Origin: Thermophilibacter provencensis
GTDB lineage: Bacteria > Actinomycetota > Coriobacteriia > Coriobacteriales > Atopobiaceae
DNA length: 64,000 bases
Direction of reading: 5' to 3'
Assembly: GCF_900128445.1 (NCBI RefSeq)
Contig: NZ_LT671417.1
Location: forward strand, 1,784,769 to 1,848,768
How positions within the stretch are numbered: the stretch's first letter is position 1; each line of letters opens with the position of its first letter. Both the position numbers and the translations under genes were made by a program. The notes under the pieces are model-generated. The model did no database searches, was not told the DNA's origin, and saw nothing but the letters and a program-made list of their open reading frames with translations. Below, piece by piece: positions 55,885-64,000 of the stretch.

Positions 55885-57693
55885 CTACTCGATCCCCAGT
55901 CTCTCGGAGAGCTCGAGCCACTCGTCCTCGAGGGCCTCGCGCTCGGCGAGGCAGGTGTCGAGCGCCTCCTGCGCGGCCATGAGGGCGGCGTAGTCGCTCG
56001 CGTCCACGGCGGCCATCTCCGCGCGCAGGCGGTCGGGCTCCTCTGAGGTCTTCTCGAGCTTGCGGCTCACCGCGTCGAAGCGCTTCTTGAGCTCGCGGCG
56101 CTCCTGGTTGGTGAGGCCGGTCGCGGCGGGGCGAGAGGGACCGTCCGTGCGCGGCTGGTCGGAGGGGGCAGGTCGCGCGGCCGCGTCCTTCTCGCCCAGC
56201 AGGCGCAGGTACTCGTCAACGCCGCCGGGAACGTGGCGCACATGGCCGTCGATGAGCGCGAACTGGTCGTCGGTCACGCGCTCCATGAGGTAGCGGTCGT
56301 GGCTGACCACGAGCAGCGTCCCCGGCCAGCTGTCGAGCAGGTCCTCCATCACGGCGAGCATGTCCGTGTCGAGGTCGTTGCCCGGCTCGTCGAGCACGAG
56401 CACGTTGGGCTCCTCCAGGATGACGCAGAGAAGCGCCAGCCGGCGGCGCTGCCCGCCGGAGAGGTCCCTGATGAAGTTCTGAAGCTCGCGCTGCTCGAAG
56501 CCCAGGCGCTCGATGAGCTGCGTGGGGCTCTGCATCTTGCCGCCCACGAGGTAGCTCCGCTTGTAGCGGCCGAGAACCTCGAGCACCCGCCACCCGTCCT
56601 TCTCGCCCAGCGCGTCGAGGTGCTGGCTCATGAAGCCAAAGCGCACTGACGCGCCGATCTTCACGGTGCCGGACGTCGGCTCGAGCGCGCCCGTCATGAG
56701 CGCGAGCAGCGTGGACTTGCCCGCGCCGTTGGCGCCGAGGATGCCGTAGCGGTCGCCGGGGCCGATAAGCCAGTCCACGCCGTCGATCACGCGCGGGCCG
56801 CCCGGATAGCTGAAGCTCACGCCCTTCATCTCAATGACCTGCTTGCCCAGCCGACTCACGGCGAGGCGCTTGAGCTCGAGCGGGTTTCTGAGCGGCGGGT
56901 CGTTGGCGATGAGCGCACGCGCGGCCTCGATGCGAAACTTCGGCTTGCTCGTGCGCGCCTTGGCGCCGTGGGCGAGCCAGTTGAGCTCCTTGCGCAGCGT
57001 GTTCTGGCGACGCTCCTCCATGACGGCCGCCTGCCGCTCGCGCTCGACGCGCTGCTGGATGTAGGCGGAGTACCCTCCCTCGAAGGGCTCTACCCTGCGG
57101 TCGTGGACCTCCCACATGTGCTCGCAGACCTCGTCGAGAAACCACCGGTCGTGCGTGACCACGAGCAGCGCGCCCTCCCCCGCCGGCCAGCGACGCCTGA
57201 GGTGGTCGGCGAGCCACTCGATGGCGGCGAGGTCGAGGTGGTTGGTGGGCTCGTCCATGAGGACGACGTCCCAGGCGTGGCAGAGCACGCGACAGAGGTC
57301 CACGCGGCGGCGCTGACCGCCGGAGAGCTCGCCCACGAGGCCGTCGAGGTCGAGGTCGCCCACGAGCTCGTCCAGGATCGCGCGGATGCGGGCGTCCGAG
57401 GCCCACGTGTACTCGGGGACGTCGCCGAAGATCGCGCGGCGCACGGGGTCCTTGTCGCCGAGCTGGTCTGCCTGGCCGAGGTAGCCCACGCTGATGCCGC
57501 GCCGCCAGGTCACGGTGCCCTCGTCCGGCTCCAGCACGTGGCCCACGATCTCCAGCAGCGTGGACTTTCCGTCCCCGTTGCGGCCGACGATGCCGATGCG
57601 CTCGCCCTCGTTGATGCCTATGGTCTGGTCCTCGAGCACGCGCTTGCCGGGCCACTCGTGCCCAACGTGCTCGAGGCCTATGAGGATTCCCAT
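55885..57693 (-). CDS. ABC-F family ATPase (Uup-like)
   Basis: A 602-residue soluble protein with two ABC domains: Walker A GRNGDGKST (about residue 38) and GANGAGKST (about 330), signatures LSGGQRRRVDL and LSGGQRRRLAL, Walker B VLMDEPTNHLDL and VLVLDEPGNDLDT. Between them is the basic linker with RKELNWLAHGAKARTSKPKFR, and at the end a coiled coil (about residues 525-600) like Uup. ABC-F proteins act on ribosomes or translation; the C-terminal coiled coil favours the Uup group. ATG 57693 follows AAGGAAGGA. It carries two GGCGAGAAGGAC motifs in GEKD codons. Confidence 0.9.
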   Translation of the reverse strand: MGILIGLEHVGHEWPGKRVLEDQTIGINEGERIGIVGRNGDGKSTLLEIVGHVLEPDEGTVTWRRGISVGYLGQADQLGDKDPVRRAIFGDVPEYTWASDARIRAILDELVGDLDLDGLVGELSGGQRRRVDLCRVLCHAWDVVLMDEPTNHLDLAAIEWLADHLRRRWPAGEGALLVVTHDRWFLDEVCEHMWEVHDRRVEPFEGGYSAYIQQRVERERQAAVMEERRQNTLRKELNWLAHGAKARTSKPKFRIEAARALIANDPPLRNPLELKRLAVSRLGKQVIEMKGVSFSYPGGPRVIDGVDWLIGPGDRYGILGANGAGKSTLLALMTGALEPTSGTVKIGASVRFGFMSQHLDALGEKDGWRVLEVLGRYKRSYLVGGKMQSPTQLIERLGFEQRELQNFIRDLSGGQRRRLALLCVILEEPNVLVLDEPGNDLDTDMLAVMEDLLDSWPGTLLVVSHDRYLMERVTDDQFALIDGHVRHVPGGVDEYLRLLGEKDAAARPAPSDQPRTDGPSRPAATGLTNQERRELKKRFDAVSRKLEKTSEEPDRLRAEMAAVDASDYAALMAAQEALDTCLAEREALEDEWLELSERLGIE

Positions 57694-58006
57694 CCCGGGT
57701 TCCTTCCTGTCGCGGTCCGGGACCATTATAGGGTCCGCGCGCCCCTCTCGCCCGGGCGACGTGCCGTCCCGCCCTGCGCGCTTTCCGCCGTCCCGCCACG
57801 CCGCACCGCTCCGCCGTCCTGCCACGCCGCACTGCTCCGCCGTCCTGCCATAACATTGAAAAACTTATTACATGGAATTCCATGTAGCAACGGGCATCCA
57901 GGCGCGAGAATCGGCCTCTGGAGGCCGATTACCCACTTCATTTTCATGTAATAAAAACATCAACCGAATACCTCGCGGCGTGAGCGGCGAGAAGAACGTC
58001 CGCCCG
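57694..58006. other. Intergenic region with tandem repeat and palindromes
   Basis: No gene. A 26-bp unit (starting CCGCCGTCCTGCCACGCCG) is repeated 2.5 times at 57785-57850. Next come TACATGGAATTCCATGTA, a perfect 18-bp palindrome (57869-57886), a 10-bp hairpin AATCGGCCTC/GAGGCCGATT (57909-57930), and TTATTACATG/CATGTAATAA (57865-57874 and 57945-57954) enclosing them. A GGCGAGAAGAAC motif (57986) ends the region. The palindrome could be an operator of a dimeric repressor. Confidence 0.6.
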
Positions 58007-58843
58007 TCACTCCCCTGCCGCGAGCCCGCGGAGCAGGGCGATCTCCTCGGCCCAGCCGTCGAGCCCGGGCTGCGGGGTCTCGAGGACCATTGGCAGGCCG
58101 GCGAGGCGCGGGCTCGTGACCACTGCGCGGAAGGTCTCGAGACCGAGCGTGCCCGCCCCGATCCTCTCGTGGCGGTCCTTGTGGGATCCGAGCGGGTTTT
58201 TGGAGTCGTTGAGGTGCAGGGCCCGCAGGCGGTCGAGGCCGATCACCCGGTCGAACTCGTCGAGCACGCCGTCGAGGTCGCCCACGACGTCGTAGCCGGC
58301 GTCGGCCACGTGGCAGGTGTCCAGGCACACGCCGAGAAGCTCGTCGTGCGAGACGCCGTCGATGATGCGCGCAAGCTCCTCGAAGGAGCGCCCGACCTCG
58401 GTGCCCTTGCCCGCCATGGTCTCCAGCAGGACTGTCGTGGACTGCCCGGGCACAAGGACCTCGTTCAGGCCCTCGCAGATGAGGCGGATGCCCTCGTCCG
58501 CGCCCTGCTTGACGTGGGAGCCGGGGTGGAAGTTGTAGAGGTGGCCGGGCAGTCGCTCCATGCGGGCTAGGTCCTCGCGCATCGCCCGACGCGCGAACTC
58601 CACGGTCTCGGGCTTCGCGGAGCAGAGGTTGTAGGTGTACGGCGCGTGCGCGACGAGCGGGCCGATCCCGCGCTCGTGAAGCGTGTCGAGAAACGCGGCG
58701 AGGTCGGCGTCCTCGAGCTCTCGCGCGTTGCCGCCGCGCGGGTTGCGCGTGAAGAACGCGAAGGTGGTGGCGCCGATGGAGACGGCGTCGGCCGCCATGG
58801 CAGCATAGCCGTTCGCGGTTGAGAGATGGCAGCCTATCAGCAA
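58007..58843 (-). CDS. nfo: Deoxyribonuclease IV (endonuclease IV)
   Basis: A 278-residue TIM-barrel AP endonuclease: GCHLSTANGYAAMA, FFTRNPRGG, AHAPYTYNLCS, NFHPGSH, LLETMAGKGTEVG, GVCLDTCHVADAGYD and HLNDSKNPLGSHKDRHERIG contain the zinc ligands. It cuts at abasic sites in base-excision repair. The only good start is TTG 58843; the upstream ribosome binding sequence (AAGGGGACAGG) and this TTG both lie within a REP-like palindrome. coaBC ends just upstream. Confidence 0.9.
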   Translation of the reverse strand: MLIGCHLSTANGYAAMAADAVSIGATTFAFFTRNPRGGNARELEDADLAAFLDTLHERGIGPLVAHAPYTYNLCSAKPETVEFARRAMREDLARMERLPGHLYNFHPGSHVKQGADEGIRLICEGLNEVLVPGQSTTVLLETMAGKGTEVGRSFEELARIIDGVSHDELLGVCLDTCHVADAGYDVVGDLDGVLDEFDRVIGLDRLRALHLNDSKNPLGSHKDRHERIGAGTLGLETFRAVVTSPRLAGLPMVLETPQPGLDGWAEEIALLRGLAAGE

Positions 58844-58888
58844 ACCTGTCCCCTTTTCTCTGAGAGAAAAAACACGTCCCTTATTTGC
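58841..58888. repeat. REP-like unit spanning the coaBC/nfo junction
   Basis: CAAACCTGTCCC, a short CTTTTCTCTGAGAG hairpin core, AAAAAACACGTCCC and TTATTTGC reproduce the end modules of one arm of the 46583-46710 repeat. The stop codon of coaBC (58881-58883) and the TTG start of nfo (58841-58843) both lie inside it. Confidence 0.7.
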
Positions 58889-60086
58889 GGACTCGGTCGA
58901 GGATGGCGTTGGCGACGTCGGCGAGCGGCATGGTCTCGAGTTGCTCCACGCCGGCGGCGGAGACGAGCGCCACGCGGTTGGTGTCCGCCCCGAAGGTGGA
59001 CTCGGGGCGGCTCACGTCGTTGGCCACGATGAGGTCGGCCCCTTTGCGGCGGAGCTTCTCCGTGGCGTGGGCGAGGAGGTCGTCGGTCTCGGCGGCAAAG
59101 CCCACGACGACGCGCCCGCCCTTGACGGCGCAGAGGTCGGCGAGGATGTCGGCGGTCTCCGTGAGCTCGATCGCCTCCAGGCGCTCGCGCGACTTCTTGA
59201 GCTTGTGGTCGGCCGGCGCGGCGGGCGTGTAGTCGGCGACGGCGGCGCTGCAGATGGCGGCGTCGGCGTCCGCGAACGCGGAGAGCATGGCGTCGTGCAT
59301 CTGCGCGGCGCTCTCGACGTCCACGCGGCGCACGCCGGCGGGCGCGGCAAGCGACGTGGGGCCGGAGACGAGCGTCACGTCGGCGCCGCGACGCGCGGCG
59401 GCCGCCGCGATCGCGTAGCCCATCTTGCCCGTGGAGCGATTGGCGATGTAGCGCACGGGGTCGATGGCCTCGTGCGTGGGGCCGGCGTTCACGAGCAGCC
59501 GAACGCCGGCGAGGTCGTGCGGGACGAGAAGCGCCAGCGCGGCGGAGACGATCTCGTCCACGCCCGCGAGCTTGCCCTCGCCCACGTCGCCGCAGGCGAG
59601 CCGACCGCTGTCGGGGCCCACGAAGCTCACGCCGCGCGTGCGGAGTGTGGCGACGTTCGCCTGCGTGGCGGGGTTCTGCCACATGTGGACGTTCATGCCC
59701 GGGGCCACCAGCACGGGGCACGGGCAGGCGAGGATGGTCGTGGTGAGGCAGTCGTCGGCGATCCCGCAGGCCATCTTGGCCATGACGTTGGCCGTGGCCG
59801 GCACCACGACGGCGGCGTCGGCCCACTCGGCGAGCTCGATGTGCGGGATGGGCGAGCCGGGGTAGGAGTAGAGCGAGGTCGCCACGGGGGCGCCGGAGAG
59901 CGCCTCGAAGGTGGCCGTCCCCACGAAGCGCTCCGCGTCGGCGGTCATCGTCGCGCGGACGTCGCAGCCGGCCTTCTGGAGGCCCCTCAGGACCTCGCAC
60001 GCCTTGTAGGCAGCTATCCCCCCGCAGACGGCGAGAAGGACGCGCGGCCTGCGGCCCTCGCGCGCCGCGGTCCCCTCCCCGCTCAC
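58881..60086 (-). CDS. coaBC: Bifunctional phosphopantothenoylcysteine decarboxylase/phosphopantothenate-cysteine ligase
   Basis: A 401-residue protein. The N-terminal CoaC half is a flavoprotein (VLLAVCGGIAAYKACEVL, PHIELAEWADAAVVVPATAN, catalytic His; APGMNVHMWQNPATQ, Cys in ACGDVGEGKLA). The C-terminal CoaB half has NAGPTHEAIDPVRYIANRSTGKMGYAIA and AAVADYTP with the K-x-K-K segment LKKSRERL. It gives two successive steps of CoA synthesis. GTG 60086 overlaps the stop of the zinc-ribbon gene. Confidence 0.93.
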   Translation of the reverse strand: MSGEGTAAREGRRPRVLLAVCGGIAAYKACEVLRGLQKAGCDVRATMTADAERFVGTATFEALSGAPVATSLYSYPGSPIPHIELAEWADAAVVVPATANVMAKMACGIADDCLTTTILACPCPVLVAPGMNVHMWQNPATQANVATLRTRGVSFVGPDSGRLACGDVGEGKLAGVDEIVSAALALLVPHDLAGVRLLVNAGPTHEAIDPVRYIANRSTGKMGYAIAAAAARRGADVTLVSGPTSLAAPAGVRRVDVESAAQMHDAMLSAFADADAAICSAAVADYTPAAPADHKLKKSRERLEAIELTETADILADLCAVKGGRVVVGFAAETDDLLAHATEKLRRKGADLIVANDVSRPESTFGADTNRVALVSAAGVEQLETMPLADVANAILDRVRK

Positions 60087-60805
60087 TCCTGCCCCTCCTC
60101 GGACGTGATGAGCATGCGGTGGCAGTACGGGCACTCCGTGATCTCGTCCCCGTGGGAGAGGTCGTGGAACTGGCTGGGCTGGAGCTTCACGCGGCAGACC
60201 GAGGGGACGTTGCCGTTGAGCCGCTCGACGGCGAGGCCCCTGAAGCGCTTCCTTGCCGCCTCGTAGGCGGCAAGGTGCTCGGCGGAGAGCTCGGCCGCGG
60301 CAGCCTCGCGCGCCCGGGAGAGGGAGACGATCTCCGCCCTGATGCTCTTCGAGCCCTCGTCGAGCGAGGCCTGCGTGGCCGCGCGCTCGGACTCGATGCG
60401 CTCCTCGGTGCGCCGGGCGTTTCGCTCCGCGCGCTCGAGCCGCTCGAGCCGCTCGTGCGCGGGGCCGAGCGCGAACTCGCACTTCTCGATCCGCTTGGCG
60501 AGCGAGGTGAGCTGGCGCTCGTAGTCGCGGAGCTCCCGGTGCGTGAGGGCTCCGGAGTCCGCCTGGGCCTGGACCTCGGCGGACTTCTCACGGTAGTGCG
60601 CGAGCTCGGCCTCGGTCTCCTCGATCTCTATCTGCGCGTCCTTGCGCTGCCCGATGATGCCCGTGAGCTCGGCGGCGACCTTCTTGCGCGCGAGCTCGAT
60701 GGTTTTGAGGCGGGCCTGCTGCGGCATCTTGGCCAGGCTCGAGGCGAGCTTGAGGAGCCTGAGGTCGAGGTCCTGGAGGGAGAGGAGTGCTGCTGCTTCG
60801 GTCAT
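60083..60805 (-). CDS. Coiled-coil zinc-ribbon domain protein
   Basis: A 240-residue protein: long coiled coil (about residues 10-180, with many Glu/Arg/Ala heptads) and a C-terminal C4-type zinc-ribbon region (VCRVKLQPSQF, then ECPYCHRML). The first half of the ribbon has only one Cys instead of the usual C-x2-C, so metal binding may be incomplete. The family is widespread and without a firm role. It is translationally coupled to coaBC. Confidence 0.8.
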   Translation of the reverse strand: MTEAAALLSLQDLDLRLLKLASSLAKMPQQARLKTIELARKKVAAELTGIIGQRKDAQIEIEETEAELAHYREKSAEVQAQADSGALTHRELRDYERQLTSLAKRIEKCEFALGPAHERLERLERAERNARRTEERIESERAATQASLDEGSKSIRAEIVSLSRAREAAAAELSAEHLAAYEAARKRFRGLAVERLNGNVPSVCRVKLQPSQFHDLSHGDEITECPYCHRMLITSEEGQE

Positions 60806-60817
60806 CGGTTCCCCTTG

Positions 60818-62008
60818 CTATCTGCGCCCGCGACGTCGGTCGCCGGCATGGTCACGTACGATTTCGAGAAGCGCCCTGCCGAGGCGCTCGAGGTCCTGTC
60901 CGGCGACGCGCTCGTCAAACGAGACGCGCAGCGACCCGAGGGCGCTCTCGCGCGGGACGCCCATGGCGAGAAGGACGTGGCTCGCGTCGAGCGAGCCGGA
61001 GGAGCAGGCCGAGGCTGCGGAGACCTCGAAGCCGGCCTGGTCGAGCTCGAGGACGAGCGTCTCGGAGTCGAGCCCGGGCACCATCACGCTGACGATGCCG
61101 GGGAGTCGCGACGAGCCGTCGTAGGGCAGCGTCGTCGTCTCCACGATGCCGCTGCCCGGCGCGCAGAGGGCGCGGACGAGCGCGTCGGCGCGCCGGGAGA
61201 CGTCGGCGGCGGCCCCGGGCAGCGCCCCGCAGGCCGCTCGGGCGGCCGCTGCGAAGGCGAGCGCGCCGCGCACGTCCTGGGTGCCCGCGCGCATGCCGCG
61301 CTCCTGCCCCCCGCCGAACGTGAGCGGCCTCATCGGAGCGCGCCCGCGGACGAGCAGCGCGCCCACGCCGACGGGGCCGCCGAGCTTGTGGGCGGCGACG
61401 CTCGCCGCGTCGACCTCGGAGAGGTCGAGCGGAAGGTGCCCGAAGGCCTGGACGGCGTCCGTGTGGAAGAGCGCGCCGGCGGCGTGAGCGGCGCGGGCGA
61501 GCGCGCCCACGGGCTGGCAGGCGCCGGTCTCGTTGTTGGCCGCCATCACCGAGACGAGGGCGCAGCTCCCGTCGACGAGCCCCTCGAGCCCCTCGGGCCG
61601 CACGACCCCGTCGGCGCCGGCGCCGGCGAGGCGCACCTCGAAGCCGCGGTCGCGCAGGACCGGGGCGAGGTCGAGGACCGAGTCGTGCTCGATCTGGGAG
61701 AGCACGACGGTGCGACGGCGCGAGTCGCGGGACCGGGCCCCCTCGGCGAGCCCGAGGACCGCGAGGTTGTTCGACTCGGTGCCGCCCGAGGTGAAGATGA
61801 CGTCCGACGGCCTGAAGCGGCCGCCCGCGCAGCGCGCGACGTCGGCCCGCGCGCCGTCGAGGGCGCGGGCGGCGGCGCGCCCGAGCGTGTGGAGCGAGTT
61901 GGGGTTTGCCCCGGCGATCTCGCTCGCCTCGTAGGCGCGCTCCGCGGCGAGCGACTCCTCGCGCGCGGGCGCCGAGGCGGCGTAGTCGAGATAGGTTGGG
62001 CTCGTCAC
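60818..62008 (-). CDS. Cysteine desulfurase (NifS/IscS-like)
   Basis: A 396-residue PLP enzyme: YLDYAASAP at the N-terminus, FTSGGTESNNLAVLG, HDSVLD, MAANNETGACQPV, AAHKLGGPVGVGALL (PLP Lys) and SASACSSGSLDASHVLLAMG (reactive Cys, about residue 330). It provides sulfur for Fe-S clusters or tRNA thiolation; the three methylthiotransferases here would be users. GTG 62008 lies five bases after rpe, with GAGGAGGG upstream. Confidence 0.9.
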   Translation of the reverse strand: MTSPTYLDYAASAPAREESLAAERAYEASEIAGANPNSLHTLGRAAARALDGARADVARCAGGRFRPSDVIFTSGGTESNNLAVLGLAEGARSRDSRRRTVVLSQIEHDSVLDLAPVLRDRGFEVRLAGAGADGVVRPEGLEGLVDGSCALVSVMAANNETGACQPVGALARAAHAAGALFHTDAVQAFGHLPLDLSEVDAASVAAHKLGGPVGVGALLVRGRAPMRPLTFGGGQERGMRAGTQDVRGALAFAAAARAACGALPGAAADVSRRADALVRALCAPGSGIVETTTLPYDGSSRLPGIVSVMVPGLDSETLVLELDQAGFEVSAASACSSGSLDASHVLLAMGVPRESALGSLRVSFDERVAGQDLERLGRALLEIVRDHAGDRRRGRR

Positions 62009-62013
62009 GGCGG

Positions 62014-62694
62014 CTACGCCCTCCTCGACGTGCCGCTCGTGCCGGACGTGCGGATCGCCGCGATCGCGGCGGCGCGGTCGGCGGCGCCGAAGACGGAGCT
62101 GCCCGCCACGAGGACGTTGGCCCCGGCGGCCGCGACTTCGGCGGCGTTTCTCGCCGTGATGCCGCCGTCAACCTCGATCGCGGGGCTCACGCCCTGCTCG
62201 TCGCACATGCGGCGCAGGCGGCGGAGCTTGCGCAGGGACGACTCGATGAAGCGCTGGCCGCCGAAGCCCGGGTTCACGGTCATGACGAGGACCATGTCGA
62301 GCTCGCAGAGGATGGGCTCGAGCAGGCACACGGGCGTCGCCGGGTTGATGGCGACGGACGCCTTGGCTCCGCGGTCCTTGATGAGCGAGACGAGCCGGTG
62401 CGCGTGGGAGGTCGCCTCGTAGTGGAAGGAGACGACGTCCGCGCCCGCGTCGAGGTACCTCTCGACCATCTCGTCGGGGTTGGAGATCATGAGGTGGACG
62501 TCGACGGGAAGCTCCGTCGCGGACTTGACGGTGCGCAGGAGGTCGATGCCGAACGAGAGGTTGGGGACGAAGTGGCCGTCCATGACGTCGTAGTGCAGCA
62601 GGTCGGCGGTGGAGACGTCGGCGAGCTCGTCGGCGAGGCGGCGGAAGTCGGCGGAGAGGACCGAGGGGGCGACCCTGATCTCATCGTTCATCAT
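62014..62694 (-). CDS. rpe: Ribulose-phosphate 3-epimerase
   Basis: A 226-residue TIM barrel with VAPSVLSADFRRL, HYDVMDGHFVPNLSFG, VDVHLMISNPD, VMTVNPGFGGQRFI and AIEVDGGITARNA, all catalytic or metal-site motifs of Rpe. It acts in the pentose phosphate pathway. ATG 62694 overlaps the gpsA stop (ATGA) and has AAGGAG five to six bases upstream. Confidence 0.96.
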   Translation of the reverse strand: MMNDEIRVAPSVLSADFRRLADELADVSTADLLHYDVMDGHFVPNLSFGIDLLRTVKSATELPVDVHLMISNPDEMVERYLDAGADVVSFHYEATSHAHRLVSLIKDRGAKASVAINPATPVCLLEPILCELDMVLVMTVNPGFGGQRFIESSLRKLRRLRRMCDEQGVSPAIEVDGGITARNAAEVAAAGANVLVAGSSVFGAADRAAAIAAIRTSGTSGTSRRA

Positions 62695-63731
62695 GCGTTC
62701 TCCTTGTCTTGCGTTGCGATTCCGTAGAACTCCTCGGTGGGGCGCCGCCCAAGGAGGGCGTCCGTCGCCGCGGTCACGTCGAGCCTGCCGTGGAGGACGG
62801 CGTGGACCGCCTCGGTGATGGGGACCTCCACCCCGCGTGAGCGCGCGAGCGAGAGCACGCTCTCGGCGGCGCGCGCGCCCTCGACGACCATGTGCGTGCG
62901 GGCCTCGTAGGACTCGAGCGTCTCCCCGCCTGCGAGGGCCTCGCCGAAGGTGCGGTTGCGGGAGTGGCGCGAGGTGCAGGTCGCCACGAGGTCCCCCATG
63001 CCGGCGAGGCCCATCGGCGTGAGGGGGTCGGCGCCGAGCGCCGCCGCGACGCGGCCGATCTCGGCGAGCCCGCGCGTCATGATGACGGCGAGCGCGTTGT
63101 CCCCCGCCCCGAACCCGACCGCCGCGCCGCAGGCGATGGCGACGACGTTCTTGATGGCGCCGCAGATCTCTACGCCCGTGACGTCGCCGGAGACGTACAC
63201 CCTGAAGCTCTGGCTGACGACGAGCCCCTGGAGGCGGCTCGCGACCTCGGGGGTCTCGGAGGCGAGCACGGCGGCGGAGAGCTTGCCGAGGCAGACCTCC
63301 TCGGCATGGTTGGGGCCGGAGAGGACGGCGATCCGCTCGCGGTGGCCGAGCTCGTCCGCGACGACGTCGAGCATGAGCTCGTTCGTGCCGACCTCGACCC
63401 CCTTCGTGAGCACGAGCAGGGGCACGTCGTCGGGAACGAGGCCCGCGAGCGAGGCGCACGTCCCCCTCAGGTACGAGGAGGGGACGGCGAGGACGACGAC
63501 CTCCGCGCCCGCGAGCGCGCACGCGCGGTCGGACGTGGCCACGACGTTTCCCGGGAGCTCGTAGTCGACGAGGTGGCGCGGGTTGCGGCGCGTGGCGCTG
63601 ATGGCGTCGGCCACGGCGGCGTCACGGCACCAGAGCGCGACCTCTCCGCAGCGCGGCGCGAGAAGCCCGGCCATCGCGGTCCCCCACGAGCCGGACCCGA
63701 TGACGGCGACGCGCCCGGCGCGGGCGCTCAT
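62691..63731 (-). CDS. gpsA: Glycerol-3-phosphate dehydrogenase (NAD(P)+)
   Basis: A 346-residue protein: GSGSWGTAMAGLLA (cofactor), LTKGVEVGTNELM, LSGPNHAEEVCLGKLSA, GAIKNVVAIACGAAVG (catalytic Lys) and the C-terminal GLAGMGDLVATCTSRHSRNR. It makes glycerol-3-phosphate for phospholipids and works directly before PlsY, whose gene overlaps its start. Confidence 0.95.
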   Translation of the reverse strand: MSARAGRVAVIGSGSWGTAMAGLLAPRCGEVALWCRDAAVADAISATRRNPRHLVDYELPGNVVATSDRACALAGAEVVVLAVPSSYLRGTCASLAGLVPDDVPLLVLTKGVEVGTNELMLDVVADELGHRERIAVLSGPNHAEEVCLGKLSAAVLASETPEVASRLQGLVVSQSFRVYVSGDVTGVEICGAIKNVVAIACGAAVGFGAGDNALAVIMTRGLAEIGRVAAALGADPLTPMGLAGMGDLVATCTSRHSRNRTFGEALAGGETLESYEARTHMVVEGARAAESVLSLARSRGVEVPITEAVHAVLHGRLDVTAATDALLGRRPTEEFYGIATQDKENA

Positions 63732-64000
63732 CGAGCCTCACCGTCGCTCTTCTCGGCCCCCTCGACCCTCTCGCCCGACTTGTGGAACGAGAAGCGGCGC
63801 TCCTCGCCGTGGATGAGGCGACGGGCGTTCTCGCGGTGCGACCAGATGACGACCACGGCCGCGACGACGACCGGCGCGATCGAGACCGCGGGGAACCCGA
63901 GCAGGGCGCACCACGCGGGAAGCGACGCGGCCGCGGCGAGCGAGCCGAGCGACACGTAGCGCGTGGGCACGGCGAGAAGGACGAAGACGAGCAGCGCGCC
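63728..64000 (-). CDS. plsY: Acyl-phosphate glycerol-3-phosphate acyltransferase PlsY, C-terminal part
   Basis: The last 90 codons are visible; the gene runs off the right edge. It has hydrophobic helices (SLGSLAAAASLPAWCALLG, VVVAAVVVIW) followed by SHRENARRLIHGEERRFSF, the conserved C-terminal motif of PlsY. The enzyme transfers acyl from acyl-phosphate to glycerol-3-phosphate. Its stop overlaps the gpsA ATG (ATGA). Confidence 0.85.
   Translation of the reverse strand, partial: GALLVFVLLAVPTRYVSLGSLAAAASLPAWCALLGFPAVSIAPVVVAAVVVIWSHRENARRLIHGEERRFSFHKSGERVEGAEKSDGEAR

Overview
The window is about 64 kb of a high-GC (roughly two-thirds G+C) Gram-positive-type chromosome. Gene content points to an actinobacterium of the Coriobacteriia (Olsenella/Atopobium-like). 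The signs are: GTG and TTG starts with AGGAGG-like ribosome binding sites, RNase J and RNase Y together, a lexA / LysM division suppressor / nrdR cluster, a small FHA protein beside a MerR regulator, an LPXTG-anchored surface protein, and SpoVS without other sporulation genes. This placement is an inference from gene families and order, not a database match.

Region 1 to about 4.7 kb is accessory and decayed, with visibly lower GC between about 0.7 and 2.4 kb. It holds the 5' part of a membrane-anchored leucine-rich-repeat protein, a 5'-truncated nucleoside deoxyribosyltransferase-like fragment, a Panacea-domain (antitoxin-like) gene followed by a frameshifted GNAT gene, a VanZ-like gene, a shattered AAA-ATPase-like pseudogene, and a DUF4160/DUF2442 pair whose DUF4160 gene carries two in-frame stop codons.

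Region 4.9 to 38.7 kb is mostly housekeeping: dCMP deaminase; two J-domain proteins, one ending in membrane helices; the phoH-ybeY-dgkA-era-recO cluster; rpsO-pnp; rnj, a truncated FtsK-like gene, yajQ, rimO, pgsA, cinA, recA and recX; rny; a GHKL-ATPase gene; spoVS; miaB-miaA-hflX; the SOS locus lexA/divS-like/nrdR; dut; and two NCS2 nucleobase permeases. LexA-type boxes sit in the recA promoter and between lexA and the LysM gene.

Region 38.8 to 64 kb contains trxB, a ClC transporter, apt, the MerR/FHA pair, ridA, a GcvT-like gene coupled to a CDP-alcohol phosphatidyltransferase, serA and serC, a BCCT transporter, an LPXTG surface protein, tRNA-Pro(GGG), several enzyme genes, an ABC-F ATPase, and a tightly coupled minus-strand series plsY-gpsA-rpe-cysteine desulfurase, zinc-ribbon protein-coaBC-nfo.

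The most unusual signals are in the DNA rather than in a gene. A 12-mer, GGCGAGAAGRAC, occurs 19 times on both strands, is enriched between genes, and occurs once as part of a terminator stem, which recalls DNA uptake sequences. A noncoding array of 12 degenerate repeats before rpsO has start-to-start spacings of exactly 30 or 53 bp, apart from one gap of 103. Several families of long, nearly perfect hairpins resemble REP elements, and one of them supplies the stop codon of coaBC and the start codon of nfo.
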